The notes beneath the pieces are model-generated. The model was given only the letters and a program-made list of their open reading frames with translations, was not told where the DNA came from and did no database searches. A program made the position numbers and the translations under genes. Below, in pieces: positions 38,844 to 46,669 of a stretch of 57,713 nt of DNA. This stretch comes from an uncultured Chloroflexota bacterium. GTDB lineage: Bacteria > Chloroflexota > UBA11872 > UBA12225. The stretch is from contig CADCTC010000228.1 of NCBI GenBank assembly GCA_902805635.1, positions 23,476 to 81,188 of the forward strand, written 5' to 3'. Within the stretch, counting starts at the first letter, position 1. Each line of letters opens with the position of its first letter.

Positions 38844-39251
38844 ATGGCAAAGTCGACGAGAGCTCGCGAATCGGTAGTTGAGTTCCTCGCGCAGCTCGAG
38901 CACCCCCTAAAGGCAGACATCGAAGCGGTGCGTGCGGTGATCCTGACCGCCAACGATGGGATCACGGAGCACGTGAAGTGGAATGCGCCGAGTTTCTGCT
39001 TCGAGGGTGATGATCGGGTAACCATGCGGCTTCAACCCGGAAACCGACTGGACCTGATCTTCCACCGCGGCGCCAAGGTAAAGGACGCGACGGACTTCGC
39101 GTTCGTCGACGGCACCGGTCTCATGAAGTGGGTGACGGCCGATAGAGCGGTCGTCTCGCTGAAGTCTGCTCACGACATAACCGCCCACCGCGACGCGCTG
39201 GCGGACCTGGTGGACCGCTGGGTGCGCTCTACCAGTGAGACGGCCTCTTAG
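38844..39251 (+). CDS. DUF1801-family protein
   Basis: A 135-residue protein: VVEFLAQLEHPLKADIEAVRAVIL at the start, then EHVKWNAPSFCFEGDD (about 46-61) and RLDLIFHRGAKV. The W-AP-F core and overall length fit DUF1801 (YdhG-like), a family related to frataxin-fold or iron-binding proteins whose function is not settled. The upstream open frame back to 38034 overlaps the preceding gene and is not protein-like. It converges with the dehydrogenase at 39311. Confidence 0.85.
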   Translation: MAKSTRARESVVEFLAQLEHPLKADIEAVRAVILTANDGITEHVKWNAPSFCFEGDDRVTMRLQPGNRLDLIFHRGAKVKDATDFAFVDGTGLMKWVTADRAVVSLKSAHDITAHRDALADLVDRWVRSTSETAS

Positions 39252-39310
39252 GCCCCATGGAGTCCTGACGCTGACACGCCGCGGGTGTTGCTCTCTCCCA
39301 AAGCCGACCG

Positions 39311-40300
39311 TCACACCGTCCCGCGTAGCTCCATCGAGGCGCGCGTTAGCGCCATCAGCTGCGCGTCCAGCGTCTGGCGCACGTCGTCGGCCGGCTTGCC
39401 GCCCCAGTCGTAGAAACCGCGGCCGTTCTCCAGTCCCAGTGCTCCCGAATCCACGATCTTCTTGAGGTGGCCTAGCGCTACCGCTGCCCCGTCGTGCGTG
39501 TCCAGCTCCGGCCACAGACGCGTCGCCACCTTCACGTGCATGCCCAGCCCGTTCACATCGCGCTGCTTGAGCGGTCCCGCCGTGATGAAGCGAGGCGCCA
39601 GCCCGTACTGCACCGCCGCGTCGATGTCCTCGGCAGTCGCCAGCCCCTCCGCCAGCAGGCGCACCGCTTCTCGCACCAGCGCGTGCTGCAGCCGGTTGAT
39701 CAAGAACCCCGGCTCATCCCGCTGCATGAGCAGCGGCAGCCGCCCGAGCGCCCGCCACATCGCCACCGTTCGATCCACCGTCTCCTGCGACGTAAGCGGC
39801 CCGCGCACCACGTCCAGCGCAGGCACTACGTGCGCCGGCTGCACGAAGTGCGAGATGATGACGCGCTCCGGGTGACGCACCTCCCCCGTCGCGCCCACAA
39901 ACTCCGCGATTGGCAGCGCCGACGTGTTGCTGCTCAGGATCGCCGGCGGCGCCAACAGCGTGTCCAGCTGCCGGTAAAGCGACCGCTTGGCGCCCGCCTC
40001 TTCCACGATCGACTCCTCCACGAACCCGGCCCCCTCGACCGCCTCCTCCAGCGAGGTAGTGAAGTGCAGCCGTTCTATCGCCGTCTCGGCAGGCAGCGGC
40101 AGCAGCCCGTGCGCCTGCAGGTCCGCCGCGTAGCGCGCCACCCGCCTGCGGGAGCGGTCGATCGATTCCTGCGTGCGCGACGTCACCCCCACGCGCTCGA
40201 TCCCCGTCGCCAGGATCAGCGCGATCCCCGTGCCCATCAACCCCGCGCCAACCACCTCCGCGCGCCGAGGGAGCGCAGTCGTGTCAACTGCCGTAGTCAT
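39311..40300 (-). CDS. 3-hydroxyacyl-CoA dehydrogenase-like NAD-binding protein
   Basis: A 329-residue protein. The N-terminal Rossmann motif VVGAGLMGTGIA (about 16-27), ILSSNTSALPI (about 121-131), HPERVIISHFVQPAHVVPALDVV and EPGFLINRLQHALVREAVRLL fit the 3HCDH family, including the S-N-T-S segment. It would oxidise a 3-hydroxy acid or its CoA ester with NAD; HFVQPAH where many fatty-acid enzymes have HFFNP suggests a different substrate, such as a hydroxycarboxylate or carnitine-like compound. ATG at 40300 chosen, since longer forms would run into the divergent SDR gene. The two start codons are only 40 bases apart. Confidence 0.88.
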   Translation of the reverse strand: MTTAVDTTALPRRAEVVGAGLMGTGIALILATGIERVGVTSRTQESIDRSRRRVARYAADLQAHGLLPLPAETAIERLHFTTSLEEAVEGAGFVEESIVEEAGAKRSLYRQLDTLLAPPAILSSNTSALPIAEFVGATGEVRHPERVIISHFVQPAHVVPALDVVRGPLTSQETVDRTVAMWRALGRLPLLMQRDEPGFLINRLQHALVREAVRLLAEGLATAEDIDAAVQYGLAPRFITAGPLKQRDVNGLGMHVKVATRLWPELDTHDGAAVALGHLKKIVDSGALGLENGRGFYDWGGKPADDVRQTLDAQLMALTRASMELRGTV

Positions 40301-40340
40301 ACGGAAGGCAGGGTACACTGCGGCCGGATAGTACGCGACC
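40301..40340. promoter_or_regulatory. Compact divergent promoter between dehydrogenase and SDR genes
   Basis: Only 40 bases separate the two start codons. On the plus side TAGTAC ends six bases before the GTG; on the minus side TACCCT or TACACT-like boxes lie about nine bases before the ATG. Both transcripts would be leaderless or nearly so. Confidence 0.45.
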
Positions 40341-41123
40341 GTGTCTGAAAGAAACACACAAGGAAAGCTCGCCGGCAAGGTGGCTTGCGTCACCGGCGCC
40401 GGCACCGGGATCGGTGTTGGTATTGCCCTGGCAATGGCGGAGGCCGGCGCCGACGTGGCGGTGAATTACTATGGCAGCGAGGAAGGCGCCCGAAAGACCG
40501 CCGACCAGATCGAAGCCATGGGCCGGCGCGCCCTCCTGCACAAAGCCGACGTTGCCATCGGCGACGAGGCCCGGGGACTGGTGGACGCCACCGTCGAACG
40601 TCTGGGCCGCATCGACGTCATGGTCAACAACTCCGGCGTCACCTGGCCCAAACCGTTCCTGGAGCTGGACGAAGAGACCTGGGACCGCACCTTCGGCATC
40701 AACATCCGGGGCGCGTTTCTCTGCTCCCAGCGCGCCGCCCAGCACATGGTCCGCCAGGGCGGCGGCGGGCGGATCATCAACTTCTCGTCGGTGCACGGCT
40801 TCTCCGCCACCCGCAACCACGCCCACTACGAGGCCACCAAGGGCGGCATCAACATGTTCACCAAGGCGTGCGCCATCGAGCTCGCCGAGCACAACATCAC
40901 TGTCAACTGCATTGCCCCCGGCGCCATCGAGGTGGAGCGCTATTACCGAGACCGTCCCGGCTACGACCGCGAAGACATGGGCAAGCGCATCCCCATCGGT
41001 CGCGTTGGCTTCCCTGCCGACGTCGCCCCCCTCGCCGTCTTCCTTGCCAGCGATGACGCGGGCTACATCACCGGCGAGACCATCCTGGTAGACGGCGGCC
41101 TTATCGCCCGCATGGCGCTCTAG
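40341..41123 (+). CDS. Short-chain dehydrogenase/reductase (SDR)
   Basis: A 260-residue classical SDR: cofactor motif TGAGTGIG at 18-25, NNSG at 96-99 (NNAG is more common), catalytic Ser 150, Tyr 163 and Lys 167 in YEATK, and the C-terminal GYITGETILVDGG. Acidic residues after beta-2 are replaced by NYYGSEE, which leans to NADP. It resembles the glucose 1-dehydrogenase or FabG-like group; the substrate is unknown. GTG start with a TA-rich box six bases upstream. Two bases after its stop begins the NUDIX gene, so they form an operon. Confidence 0.92.
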   Translation: MSERNTQGKLAGKVACVTGAGTGIGVGIALAMAEAGADVAVNYYGSEEGARKTADQIEAMGRRALLHKADVAIGDEARGLVDATVERLGRIDVMVNNSGVTWPKPFLELDEETWDRTFGINIRGAFLCSQRAAQHMVRQGGGGRIINFSSVHGFSATRNHAHYEATKGGINMFTKACAIELAEHNITVNCIAPGAIEVERYYRDRPGYDREDMGKRIPIGRVGFPADVAPLAVFLASDDAGYITGETILVDGGLIARMAL

Positions 41124-41125
41124 CC

Positions 41126-41659
41126 TTGGTGCAGCGCTTCCTGCGCCGCCTCATTCCTGAGCTGCCGGAATACGAGCGCGGCGCCGGTCCTACCATCCCC
41201 CAGGCCATCATCCTGCGCCCCGGCATTGGGGGTCCTGAGGTTGCCCTGGTCCTCCGCACCACCCCCCGTGGCTGGGAGCCACCCGGCGGCTACCTGGACC
41301 CTGGCGAGACGCCGGAGGATGGACTGGCCCGCGAGGTCTGGGAAGAGACCGGGCTACGCGTCAGTCTCGATCGCTTAGTCGGCCGCTACCGCCGCACCGG
41401 CTTCCGGCCCCATGTCTCCCCCACCTACGCCTGTTCGGTGCTCAGCGGCGATCTGCGCCGCAGCCACGAAGCCGTGCGCGTCGCCTGGTTTCCGGTCAGC
41501 TCCCTCCCTACCGGCCTCTTCCCCTGGTACCGCCCTGTCATCCGGGACGCCGCTCTGGGTCTCACCCACCAGCAGGAACAGCGCCAGCACCTCGGCCCCA
41601 CCCGCGTCCTCGCCGCCGGCGTCATCCACCTGGCTGGCATGCTCGGCCTGCTGCGTTGA
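41126..41659 (+). CDS. NUDIX hydrolase
   Basis: A 177-residue protein with a full Nudix box at about 55-77: G-YLDPG-E then REVWEETGL. PGGYLDPGE is preceded by a substrate-loop-like TTPRGWEPPGG. It should hydrolyse a nucleoside diphosphate linked to another group; the target is not predictable. The extra C-terminal 40 residues (LTHQQEQRQHLG onwards) end in a hydrophobic segment. Start is TTG at 41126 or GTG at 41129, directly behind the SDR stop. Confidence 0.88.
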   Translation: MVQRFLRRLIPELPEYERGAGPTIPQAIILRPGIGGPEVALVLRTTPRGWEPPGGYLDPGETPEDGLAREVWEETGLRVSLDRLVGRYRRTGFRPHVSPTYACSVLSGDLRRSHEAVRVAWFPVSSLPTGLFPWYRPVIRDAALGLTHQQEQRQHLGPTRVLAAGVIHLAGMLGLLR

Positions 41660-41694
41660 CCACGGTTGCTACCCTGAACCCCTAGGGAGGCTCC

Positions 41695-42000
41695 ATGAGC
41701 CAGTCCGTACCAAACCCGCGCGACATCCGTACTTTCGAGGACCTGGCTAAGGTCCCGGACGACATCCTCAAACAGGTCGCGACCCGCGTCCATGTCATCG
41801 ACCTTGCCTACGCCTTCCGCGACTCCGGCGAACTCGAGGAACGCCTGCTAGGCGCCATCCGTCCCGAGCTGGCCGAGCAGATCCGCGCCTCGCTGCGCGC
41901 CGTCGAGTGGCAGAGCGAGCGTATCCCCCCCGACGAGCAGCAGCGTGACGCCCGCTCGCGCGTCATGGAGGTCGTCAAGCTTGAGCTAGGTTTGTCATAA
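41695..42000 (+). CDS. FliG-C-like small protein
   Basis: A 101-residue helical protein: RTFEDLAKVPDDILKQVATRV, IDLAYAFRDSGELEERLLGAIRPELAEQIRASLRAVE and a final RSRVMEVVKLE. This order of helices resembles the C-terminal domain of the flagellar switch protein FliG. There are no flagellar genes in the window, so it is probably a stand-alone FliG-C-like protein with another role, as in many non-motile Chloroflexota. GGGAGG lies six bases before the ATG. It follows the NUDIX gene by 35 bases. Confidence 0.65.
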   Translation: MSQSVPNPRDIRTFEDLAKVPDDILKQVATRVHVIDLAYAFRDSGELEERLLGAIRPELAEQIRASLRAVEWQSERIPPDEQQRDARSRVMEVVKLELGLS

Positions 42001-42103
42001 CTGCACACACCCGTGGACAGCGTTGTGCCACTCACGCTTGGAGAGGCCACCCGTCGCAGGTGAAGCAGCGATTCACGAGCGAAACAGAGGGAGAGAGCAG
42101 CAC

Positions 42104-43129
42104 ATGGCGGTAGAGACTAAGACCTACGGCGTTGCCATCTTTGGCACCGGGCGCATTTCCGGCGCCCACGCGCGCGCCGCGCAGAGCGTGGAGGGCGCCC
42201 ACCTCGTCGGTGCCGCCGAGGTGGACCAGGAGCGGGCGCAGGCATTCGCGGACAAGTGGGAGTGCGAAGTCGTGCCCGATTACAAGTCCCTGCTGCGACG
42301 CAAGGACGTGGACATCGTCGCGCTGACGCTGCCGCACTGGCTGCACGAGCCCATCGGTATTGAGGCCGCCGAGGCCGGCAAGCACATCTTCGTCGAGAAG
42401 CCGATGGCCGACTCCGTCGAGGAGTGTGACCGCATGATCGATGCGGCGCGGCGCAACGGTGTCAAGCTGTTCACCGGCCACACCGAGCAGTTCCTGGCCC
42501 CCAACGTGAAGGCGCGCGAGCTGATCCAGTCTGGTGAGATCGGCCAGCCCGTCATGCTCACCGACTGCTGGTACAAGGCGTTCGCGCTGCACACCCGGCC
42601 GCCCTGGTTCCTGGACCGCTCCAAGGGCGGCGGCATGTGGCTGATGAACGGCACCCACATGATCGACCGCATCACCTTCATCCTCAACACCCGCATCAAG
42701 GCGGTCAAGGCGCAGATCGGCACCAAGTACAACGACATCAACGCCGACGACTACGCCGCCGCCTATCTGGACACCGAGCTGGGCGTCCCCGCCACCATCG
42801 CGCACACCGGGTACAAAGACACCCCCGGCGCCGGTGTCGAGCAGTCGGGTGGCGAGATCATCATCTCCTGTACCGAAGGCATGCTAAAGGTCGTGGATCG
42901 TCGCCAGCTCTTCCGCAGCGCTGCAGGCGACAAGCGTGGCGGCACGTGGGAAGAAGTCCAGCTGGACCGCGTGGACACCACCTCGCTCGAGCTCCAGCGC
43001 CTGATCGAGAACATCCGCGACAACACCCCCGAGACCGTCAGCGTCGAGCAGGCCCGCCACATCGTCCAGGTCATGACCGCCTGCGAAGAGTCCTCCCGCA
43101 CCGGGCGCGAGGTGCTGCTCAACGCATAA
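42104..43129 (+). CDS. Gfo/Idh/MocA-family NAD(P)-dependent oxidoreductase
   Basis: A 341-residue protein. N-terminal Rossmann GTGRISG at 14-20, EKPMA starting at residue 98 (the family Lys), then HTEQFLAPNVKARELI and GGGMWLMNGTHMIDRI near 180-195 where the catalytic H-D pair of the second domain is found. These enzymes oxidise or reduce sugars, inositols and related polyols. ATG at 42104 preceded by GAGGGAGAG. With the nearby solute-binding proteins and the GH99-like gene this suggests carbohydrate use, but the substrate is unknown. Confidence 0.92.
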   Translation: MAVETKTYGVAIFGTGRISGAHARAAQSVEGAHLVGAAEVDQERAQAFADKWECEVVPDYKSLLRRKDVDIVALTLPHWLHEPIGIEAAEAGKHIFVEKPMADSVEECDRMIDAARRNGVKLFTGHTEQFLAPNVKARELIQSGEIGQPVMLTDCWYKAFALHTRPPWFLDRSKGGGMWLMNGTHMIDRITFILNTRIKAVKAQIGTKYNDINADDYAAAYLDTELGVPATIAHTGYKDTPGAGVEQSGGEIIISCTEGMLKVVDRRQLFRSAAGDKRGGTWEEVQLDRVDTTSLELQRLIENIRDNTPETVSVEQARHIVQVMTACEESSRTGREVLLNA

Positions 43130-43150
43130 CCGCAACGGAGGCCCGCATAA

Positions 43151-43188
43151 GCCCTCTCCCGCTGGGAGACTCTCTTGTGGGAGAGGGC
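43151..43188 (+). terminator. Hairpin after Gfo/Idh/MocA gene
   Basis: Perfect 10-bp stem GCCCTCTCCC / GGGAGAGGGC with an 18-base loop, 21 bases after the stop. GCCCTCTCCC blocks are a frequent interspersed repeat in related genomes, so it may also be a repeat unit. Confidence 0.65.
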
Positions 43189-43232
43189 AGCCTGCCCAAC
43201 GTGCAATCTCAAACGCTAGAATCCGCCTCGGC

Positions 43233-43646
43233 ATGGGATTCCTTAATCTGAGCGCCTGGCGGCCGGTCGGCGGCAACCGAGTAGCGGAGCGGCGGTCGCG
43301 CACCAGCTTTGCCCAGCCGCCACGTTACTACTACGACAACCTGCGCGACTTCCAGGCCATCGTCGATCGGTACTTCGAGGTCAACGGCAAGCGTCCCACC
43401 GACGTAGCCGAGCTGTATCTCTGGCAATTGGAGCAGGATGGCGCGCTGGACGACGACGTCCGCGCTCGTGAGCTGGCCGAGCTGCTCTGCTTCTACGACA
43501 TCGAGCCGAACTCGCTGTTGGCTATGGTCGCCATCCGCCCGGACCACGCCAGGGTTGCCGAAGCGTTCCTGGAGGCCCGACGCACCCGGCGCACCCAGGG
43601 ACACCGTCCGCCGCAGCGCATCCCCATTGAGCGGGGCCTTGCATGA
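43233..43646 (+). CDS. Unrecognised protein, first gene of a coupled three-gene cluster
   Basis: A 137-residue protein. After a basic N-terminus it has a mostly helical middle: YYYDNLRDFQAIVDRYFEVNG, then DVAELYLWQLEQDGALDDDVRARELAELLCFYDIEPNSLLAMVA, and an Arg-rich tail. No TM helix, no known motif. Its TGA overlaps the ATG of the next gene (ATGA at 43643-43646), so translation is coupled. A TAGAAT box lies ten bases before the ATG. I do not recognise the family; the basic ends and the S1-domain gene two places downstream hint at a link with RNA. Confidence 0.68.
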   Translation: MGFLNLSAWRPVGGNRVAERRSRTSFAQPPRYYYDNLRDFQAIVDRYFEVNGKRPTDVAELYLWQLEQDGALDDDVRARELAELLCFYDIEPNSLLAMVAIRPDHARVAEAFLEARRTRRTQGHRPPQRIPIERGLA

Positions 43647-44476
43647 CCACGTCTACTGCATCCACTACGGCGATCCCGACCGCCGCCAAAGCGGAGTCCG
43701 GCGACTCCGTCGGCAGGGCATCGGATGGTGCGATCATCGTGACCACTCAGCGCGAGCTGGCCCCCACCATCGTCGCAGCCTCACTCATGCGAGACGCCTA
43801 TGAAGACGTCACCGGCGTCACCACCTCGCATGCCTACCTCGTCGGCGGGCTGTTGCCCTCGGTCTCGGCACTGACCGGTGCCCTGAGCGCTTTGCGGTCC
43901 ACCGGCCAGACGGAGGACGTGGTGGGGTTTGCCATTCCGCTTGCCGGCGACGATCCCGACGCCGGCATCGTGCGTGAGCTAAGGGCAGAGTCCGGCGCCG
44001 TGCAGCCTAAGCGCCGCTTCGACCTGATGGGTTTCCTGATGATGGCTATGGACCCGCACGGGCAGCGCCAAGGCTGGAAGCTCCGCTGGGCCCCCGGCCG
44101 CAACGTGCGCGTTGCGGTGGATGTGCTGGGCAACCTCACCCGCTGGCTGGTCGGCATCCACACCTTCAAGGTGAACAACGCCCGCGGCGATGAAGACGTG
44201 TGGGTGCTTGGGCGCCCAAACCACGCGGCCGCCATGCACAAGCTCGCTGGCGATGCGCACGAAGGCGCGGCCGGCATGCTCGCCACCCTTGCTGTCCCCG
44301 CCAGCGCGGCCACGGAAGTGGCCGCCGCGCTCGCCGCCGGCTATTGCCTGCTCACCACGTGTGAGACCGACGAGAACCGCATGAAGCGCGACCTCAAGAT
44401 CCTGCGCAAGGCCGGCGCCACGCAGGTCTTCGGCCCCGTGCCGCTGCATGTGCACTACGGGGTACGCCAGGCATGA
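43643..44476 (+). CDS. Unrecognised 277-residue protein, second gene of the coupled cluster
   Basis: The N-terminus is Thr/Ala/Ser-rich (about 1-28). It is followed by IIVTTQRELAPTIVAASLMRDAYEDVTG, SHAYLVGGLLPSVSALTGALSALRS and VVGFAIPLAGDDPDAGIVREL, then a middle with RQGWKLRWAPGRNVRVAVDV and a late CLLTTCETDENRMKRDLKILRKAGATQVFG. The last part looks like an alpha/beta domain with a possible metal or redox Cys pair spaced apart. No TM helix. Starts and ends with ATGA overlaps to its neighbours, so the three proteins are probably made in fixed ratio. Function unknown. Confidence 0.68.
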   Translation: MTTSTASTTAIPTAAKAESGDSVGRASDGAIIVTTQRELAPTIVAASLMRDAYEDVTGVTTSHAYLVGGLLPSVSALTGALSALRSTGQTEDVVGFAIPLAGDDPDAGIVRELRAESGAVQPKRRFDLMGFLMMAMDPHGQRQGWKLRWAPGRNVRVAVDVLGNLTRWLVGIHTFKVNNARGDEDVWVLGRPNHAAAMHKLAGDAHEGAAGMLATLAVPASAATEVAAALAAGYCLLTTCETDENRMKRDLKILRKAGATQVFGPVPLHVHYGVRQA

Positions 44477-45228
44477 CCGGCGGCGCCGGCCCCCGCCCAG
44501 GCGGTCCGCGGCCGGGAGGCTCGGGTGGACCTCGCCCCGGTCCGCGTTCCGGCGGACCGCCCGGTGGTGCCGGCATGGGCGTCATCAGACCCAGTGCTGG
44601 AGGCGCCATCAGCATTGGCGGCCAGCGGCCACCATCGCGCCACGGACCCGGCGCCACCATCGCCGAGGATCACCCCGCCTCCAAGCTGCCGCGCCGCCGT
44701 CTGGCGGTGATGCGCCCCGGCGACGTCGTGCCGGGCGTCATCACTCGCCTGGTACGTGGCGGCGCGCTGGTAGACATCCTCCTGGAGAGCGGCGAGCCCG
44801 CCTTCATCCCCCTCAACGAGATCCCCGCCAAGGCGATGTCCAAGGTGCGCGACCTCATCGCCACCGGCACCCTTCAGGAAGTACGCGTCGTTCAGCTCGA
44901 CCGCGCCAGTGGCACCGCCACCGTCTCCCTCAAAGGCGTCATCGAAGAGCCGCCCGACGCCGAAGAGGAGGGTGGCCCCCGCGGCCGCGGCTTCCGTGGC
45001 AGGGGTGACCGAGACGGCCGCGGCCAGTCAACCGATCCCAATGCCTCCGACGACCGAGGCGGCCCGCCGCCCGTCCGTCGTCCTGTGCCCGCCCCTGAGC
45101 CACCGCCGGCAGTCCGAAACGCGAAGCCTGAGCCGGTCAAGCCCACCAGGCCTACGGCCGGTGAGCTCGCCCGCCGCCGTCAGGAAGAGATCCTCCGCCG
45201 CATGCGCGAAGCGCCCGGCGAGGGGTAG
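44473..45228 (+). CDS. S1-domain RNA-binding protein with disordered Gly/Pro/Arg-rich arms
   Basis: A 251-residue protein. Residues 1-60 are low-complexity (repeats of PRPGG, GGPRPG, GGAGMG). A single S1 RNA-binding domain follows at about 80-155: MRPGDVVPGVITRLVRGGALVDI, EPAFIPLNEIP, VRVVQLDRASGTATVSLKG. After it comes an RG-rich block (GGPRGRGFRGRGDRDGRG) and a Pro-rich tail ending in a basic helix (LARRRQEEILRRMREA). The S1 fold binds RNA; RGG-type arms commonly add weak RNA binding or phase separation. It is coupled (ATGA) to the unrecognised gene before it and ends six bases from the convergent M55 gene. Confidence 0.82.
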   Translation: MTGGAGPRPGGPRPGGSGGPRPGPRSGGPPGGAGMGVIRPSAGGAISIGGQRPPSRHGPGATIAEDHPASKLPRRRLAVMRPGDVVPGVITRLVRGGALVDILLESGEPAFIPLNEIPAKAMSKVRDLIATGTLQEVRVVQLDRASGTATVSLKGVIEEPPDAEEEGGPRGRGFRGRGDRDGRGQSTDPNASDDRGGPPPVRRPVPAPEPPPAVRNAKPEPVKPTRPTAGELARRRQEEILRRMREAPGEG

Positions 45229-45234
45229 CCGCCC

Positions 45235-46053
45235 TTACCTCAGCACCGCCCTCGCATCGTCGGTTCGGATGATCGCCGTACGCCCGTCGATTCGCTCCGC
45301 CCCCGGCCGCCGCAGGTACCCCTCCAGTGCGGCCTCCTGGCCCTCCAGCACCCGCACCTCCCACTCGTACGGTGGTGCCAGCCGCACCGGGGCGATCTCC
45401 TTTTTGCGGACCCGGCGCACCGCCTTCTGCGCCCCCATCCAGATCAGCTCCCGCGCTTTACCCACTCCCAGCGAGACCGCCGCCTCCAGCCCCGTCCCCT
45501 GTTTGGTCGCCACACCCACCAGTCCCGGCACCAGCGCCTTTGCCTCCAGCACCGCCTTGTCGTCTCCGGAGAGGAACGCCACGGGCACGTCGAATAGCGT
45601 GCCAGCCATGTACGCCCGCATCCCGAACTCCCCCACCGGCTGGCCATTGAGCAGATAGTGCTCGACCGTCTTCGAAGAGTACGTGTGCGCCAGCGGGGCC
45701 TCCGCCGTCCCTGCCATGGCGTGCTGTCCAACGAAGAACACCGCGTCGAACGTCTCGTCCAGCCCGTACGGCGCCGGCGTCTTCGCGTGCGGCAGCAGCC
45801 GCGCTTCGTCGTGGAACATCTCGTAGACAATGCCACCGCTGCCATGCCCGTCCCACACCAGCACATCGGCGTTCGGGTCCTCTTCCAGGATGCCGTCGAT
45901 GCACGCATTTACCTCCCCGGTGAGGATGCGCATCGCCTCCAGCTTCGCCTCAGTCGCTTCTGATACCCGCGTCTGGTCGAACCGGAACACCATTGCCGCT
46001 CCCTCAAGATCCGTGATGACGTGAATCTTGAGCGGTCGCTTCTTCTTACTCAT
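45235..46053 (-). CDS. M55-family D-aminopeptidase (DppA-like)
   Basis: A 272-residue protein. The zinc-ligand pattern of DppA is present: Asp 15 and Glu 17 in ITDLEGAA, His 70 in VWDGHGSGG, His 111 in VGQHAMAGT and Glu 142 in VGEFGMRAYMAG. These decameric enzymes cut D-amino-acid-containing dipeptides from peptidoglycan turnover. Family length is right. In other bacteria DppA sits with dipeptide transporter genes; here the family-5 binding protein is 44 kb away and no transporter adjoins, so a stand-alone function is likely. Confidence 0.9.
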   Translation of the reverse strand: MSKKKRPLKIHVITDLEGAAMVFRFDQTRVSEATEAKLEAMRILTGEVNACIDGILEEDPNADVLVWDGHGSGGIVYEMFHDEARLLPHAKTPAPYGLDETFDAVFFVGQHAMAGTAEAPLAHTYSSKTVEHYLLNGQPVGEFGMRAYMAGTLFDVPVAFLSGDDKAVLEAKALVPGLVGVATKQGTGLEAAVSLGVGKARELIWMGAQKAVRRVRKKEIAPVRLAPPYEWEVRVLEGQEAALEGYLRRPGAERIDGRTAIIRTDDARAVLR

Positions 46054-46137
46054 TGCGCCTTCACTGTACCGGCAGGCGCCAACTCCGCGGGCATAATCAC
46101 GCGGGCCGGTGCTGCCGGCAATCCGAGACTCCTACCA

Positions 46138-46578
46138 GTGAACATCACGCGTCGCCCCGCAACCGAAGCAGACACCGAGCTCGCCCGCCGAATTCACCAC
46201 AGCGCCCTGCGCGACGTAGTGGAGCGCCAGTTCGGTACGTGGGACGAGGCGGCACAGGACCGCTACTTCGAGGGTGACTGGCGCGACGCACACTTTGAGA
46301 TCGTGCTGGCGGACGGCATCCCCTGTGGCTATGTCTCGATTGAAGACCGCGCTTCAGATGTCCACCTCCGCGAGGTGGTGATCGACCCGGAATTCCAGGG
46401 CCATGGCATTGGCACCGCTATCGTTCGCGATGTCATCGACCGCGCCCGCGCCCGCTGCGTGCCCGCCCGACTGGGCGCGCTTCACCAGAACCGTGCGATC
46501 ACTCTCTACCGGCGTCTGGGCTTCACAGATGCCGGCCGGACCGACACCCACGTCCTGCTTGAGTGGAACGCCGGCTGA
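46138..46578 (+). CDS. GNAT-family N-acetyltransferase
   Basis: A 146-residue single-domain acetyltransferase. ITRRPATEADTELARRIHHSAL begins the fold; VHLREVVIDPEFQGHGIGTAIV (about 81-102) is the acetyl-CoA binding motif and HQNRAITLYRRLGFTDAGR (about 119-137) the last conserved part. GTG at 46138 chosen because the 39 residues before it in frame are not protein-like. Substrate unknown; small GNATs often modify proteins or antibiotics. It is followed by the hydrolase gene 92 bases later. Confidence 0.88.
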   Translation: MNITRRPATEADTELARRIHHSALRDVVERQFGTWDEAAQDRYFEGDWRDAHFEIVLADGIPCGYVSIEDRASDVHLREVVIDPEFQGHGIGTAIVRDVIDRARARCVPARLGALHQNRAITLYRRLGFTDAGRTDTHVLLEWNAG

Positions 46579-46669
46579 CGTCAGCGTCGTCCGCACTCAA
46601 ATTGCCGAGCCCAAGCACTTTCAGAACACCCTGCTCCAAGACCACCAGATAGTCGAGTTACCTGTTCTC

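Noticed and set aside
41695..42000. Evidence of flagella from the FliG-C-like protein
   Set aside because: No other flagellar or chemotaxis genes are near, and stand-alone FliG-C-like proteins occur in non-motile bacteria.
43151..43188. CRISPR-like repeat
   Set aside because: A single hairpin with no further units; better read as a terminator or dispersed repeat.
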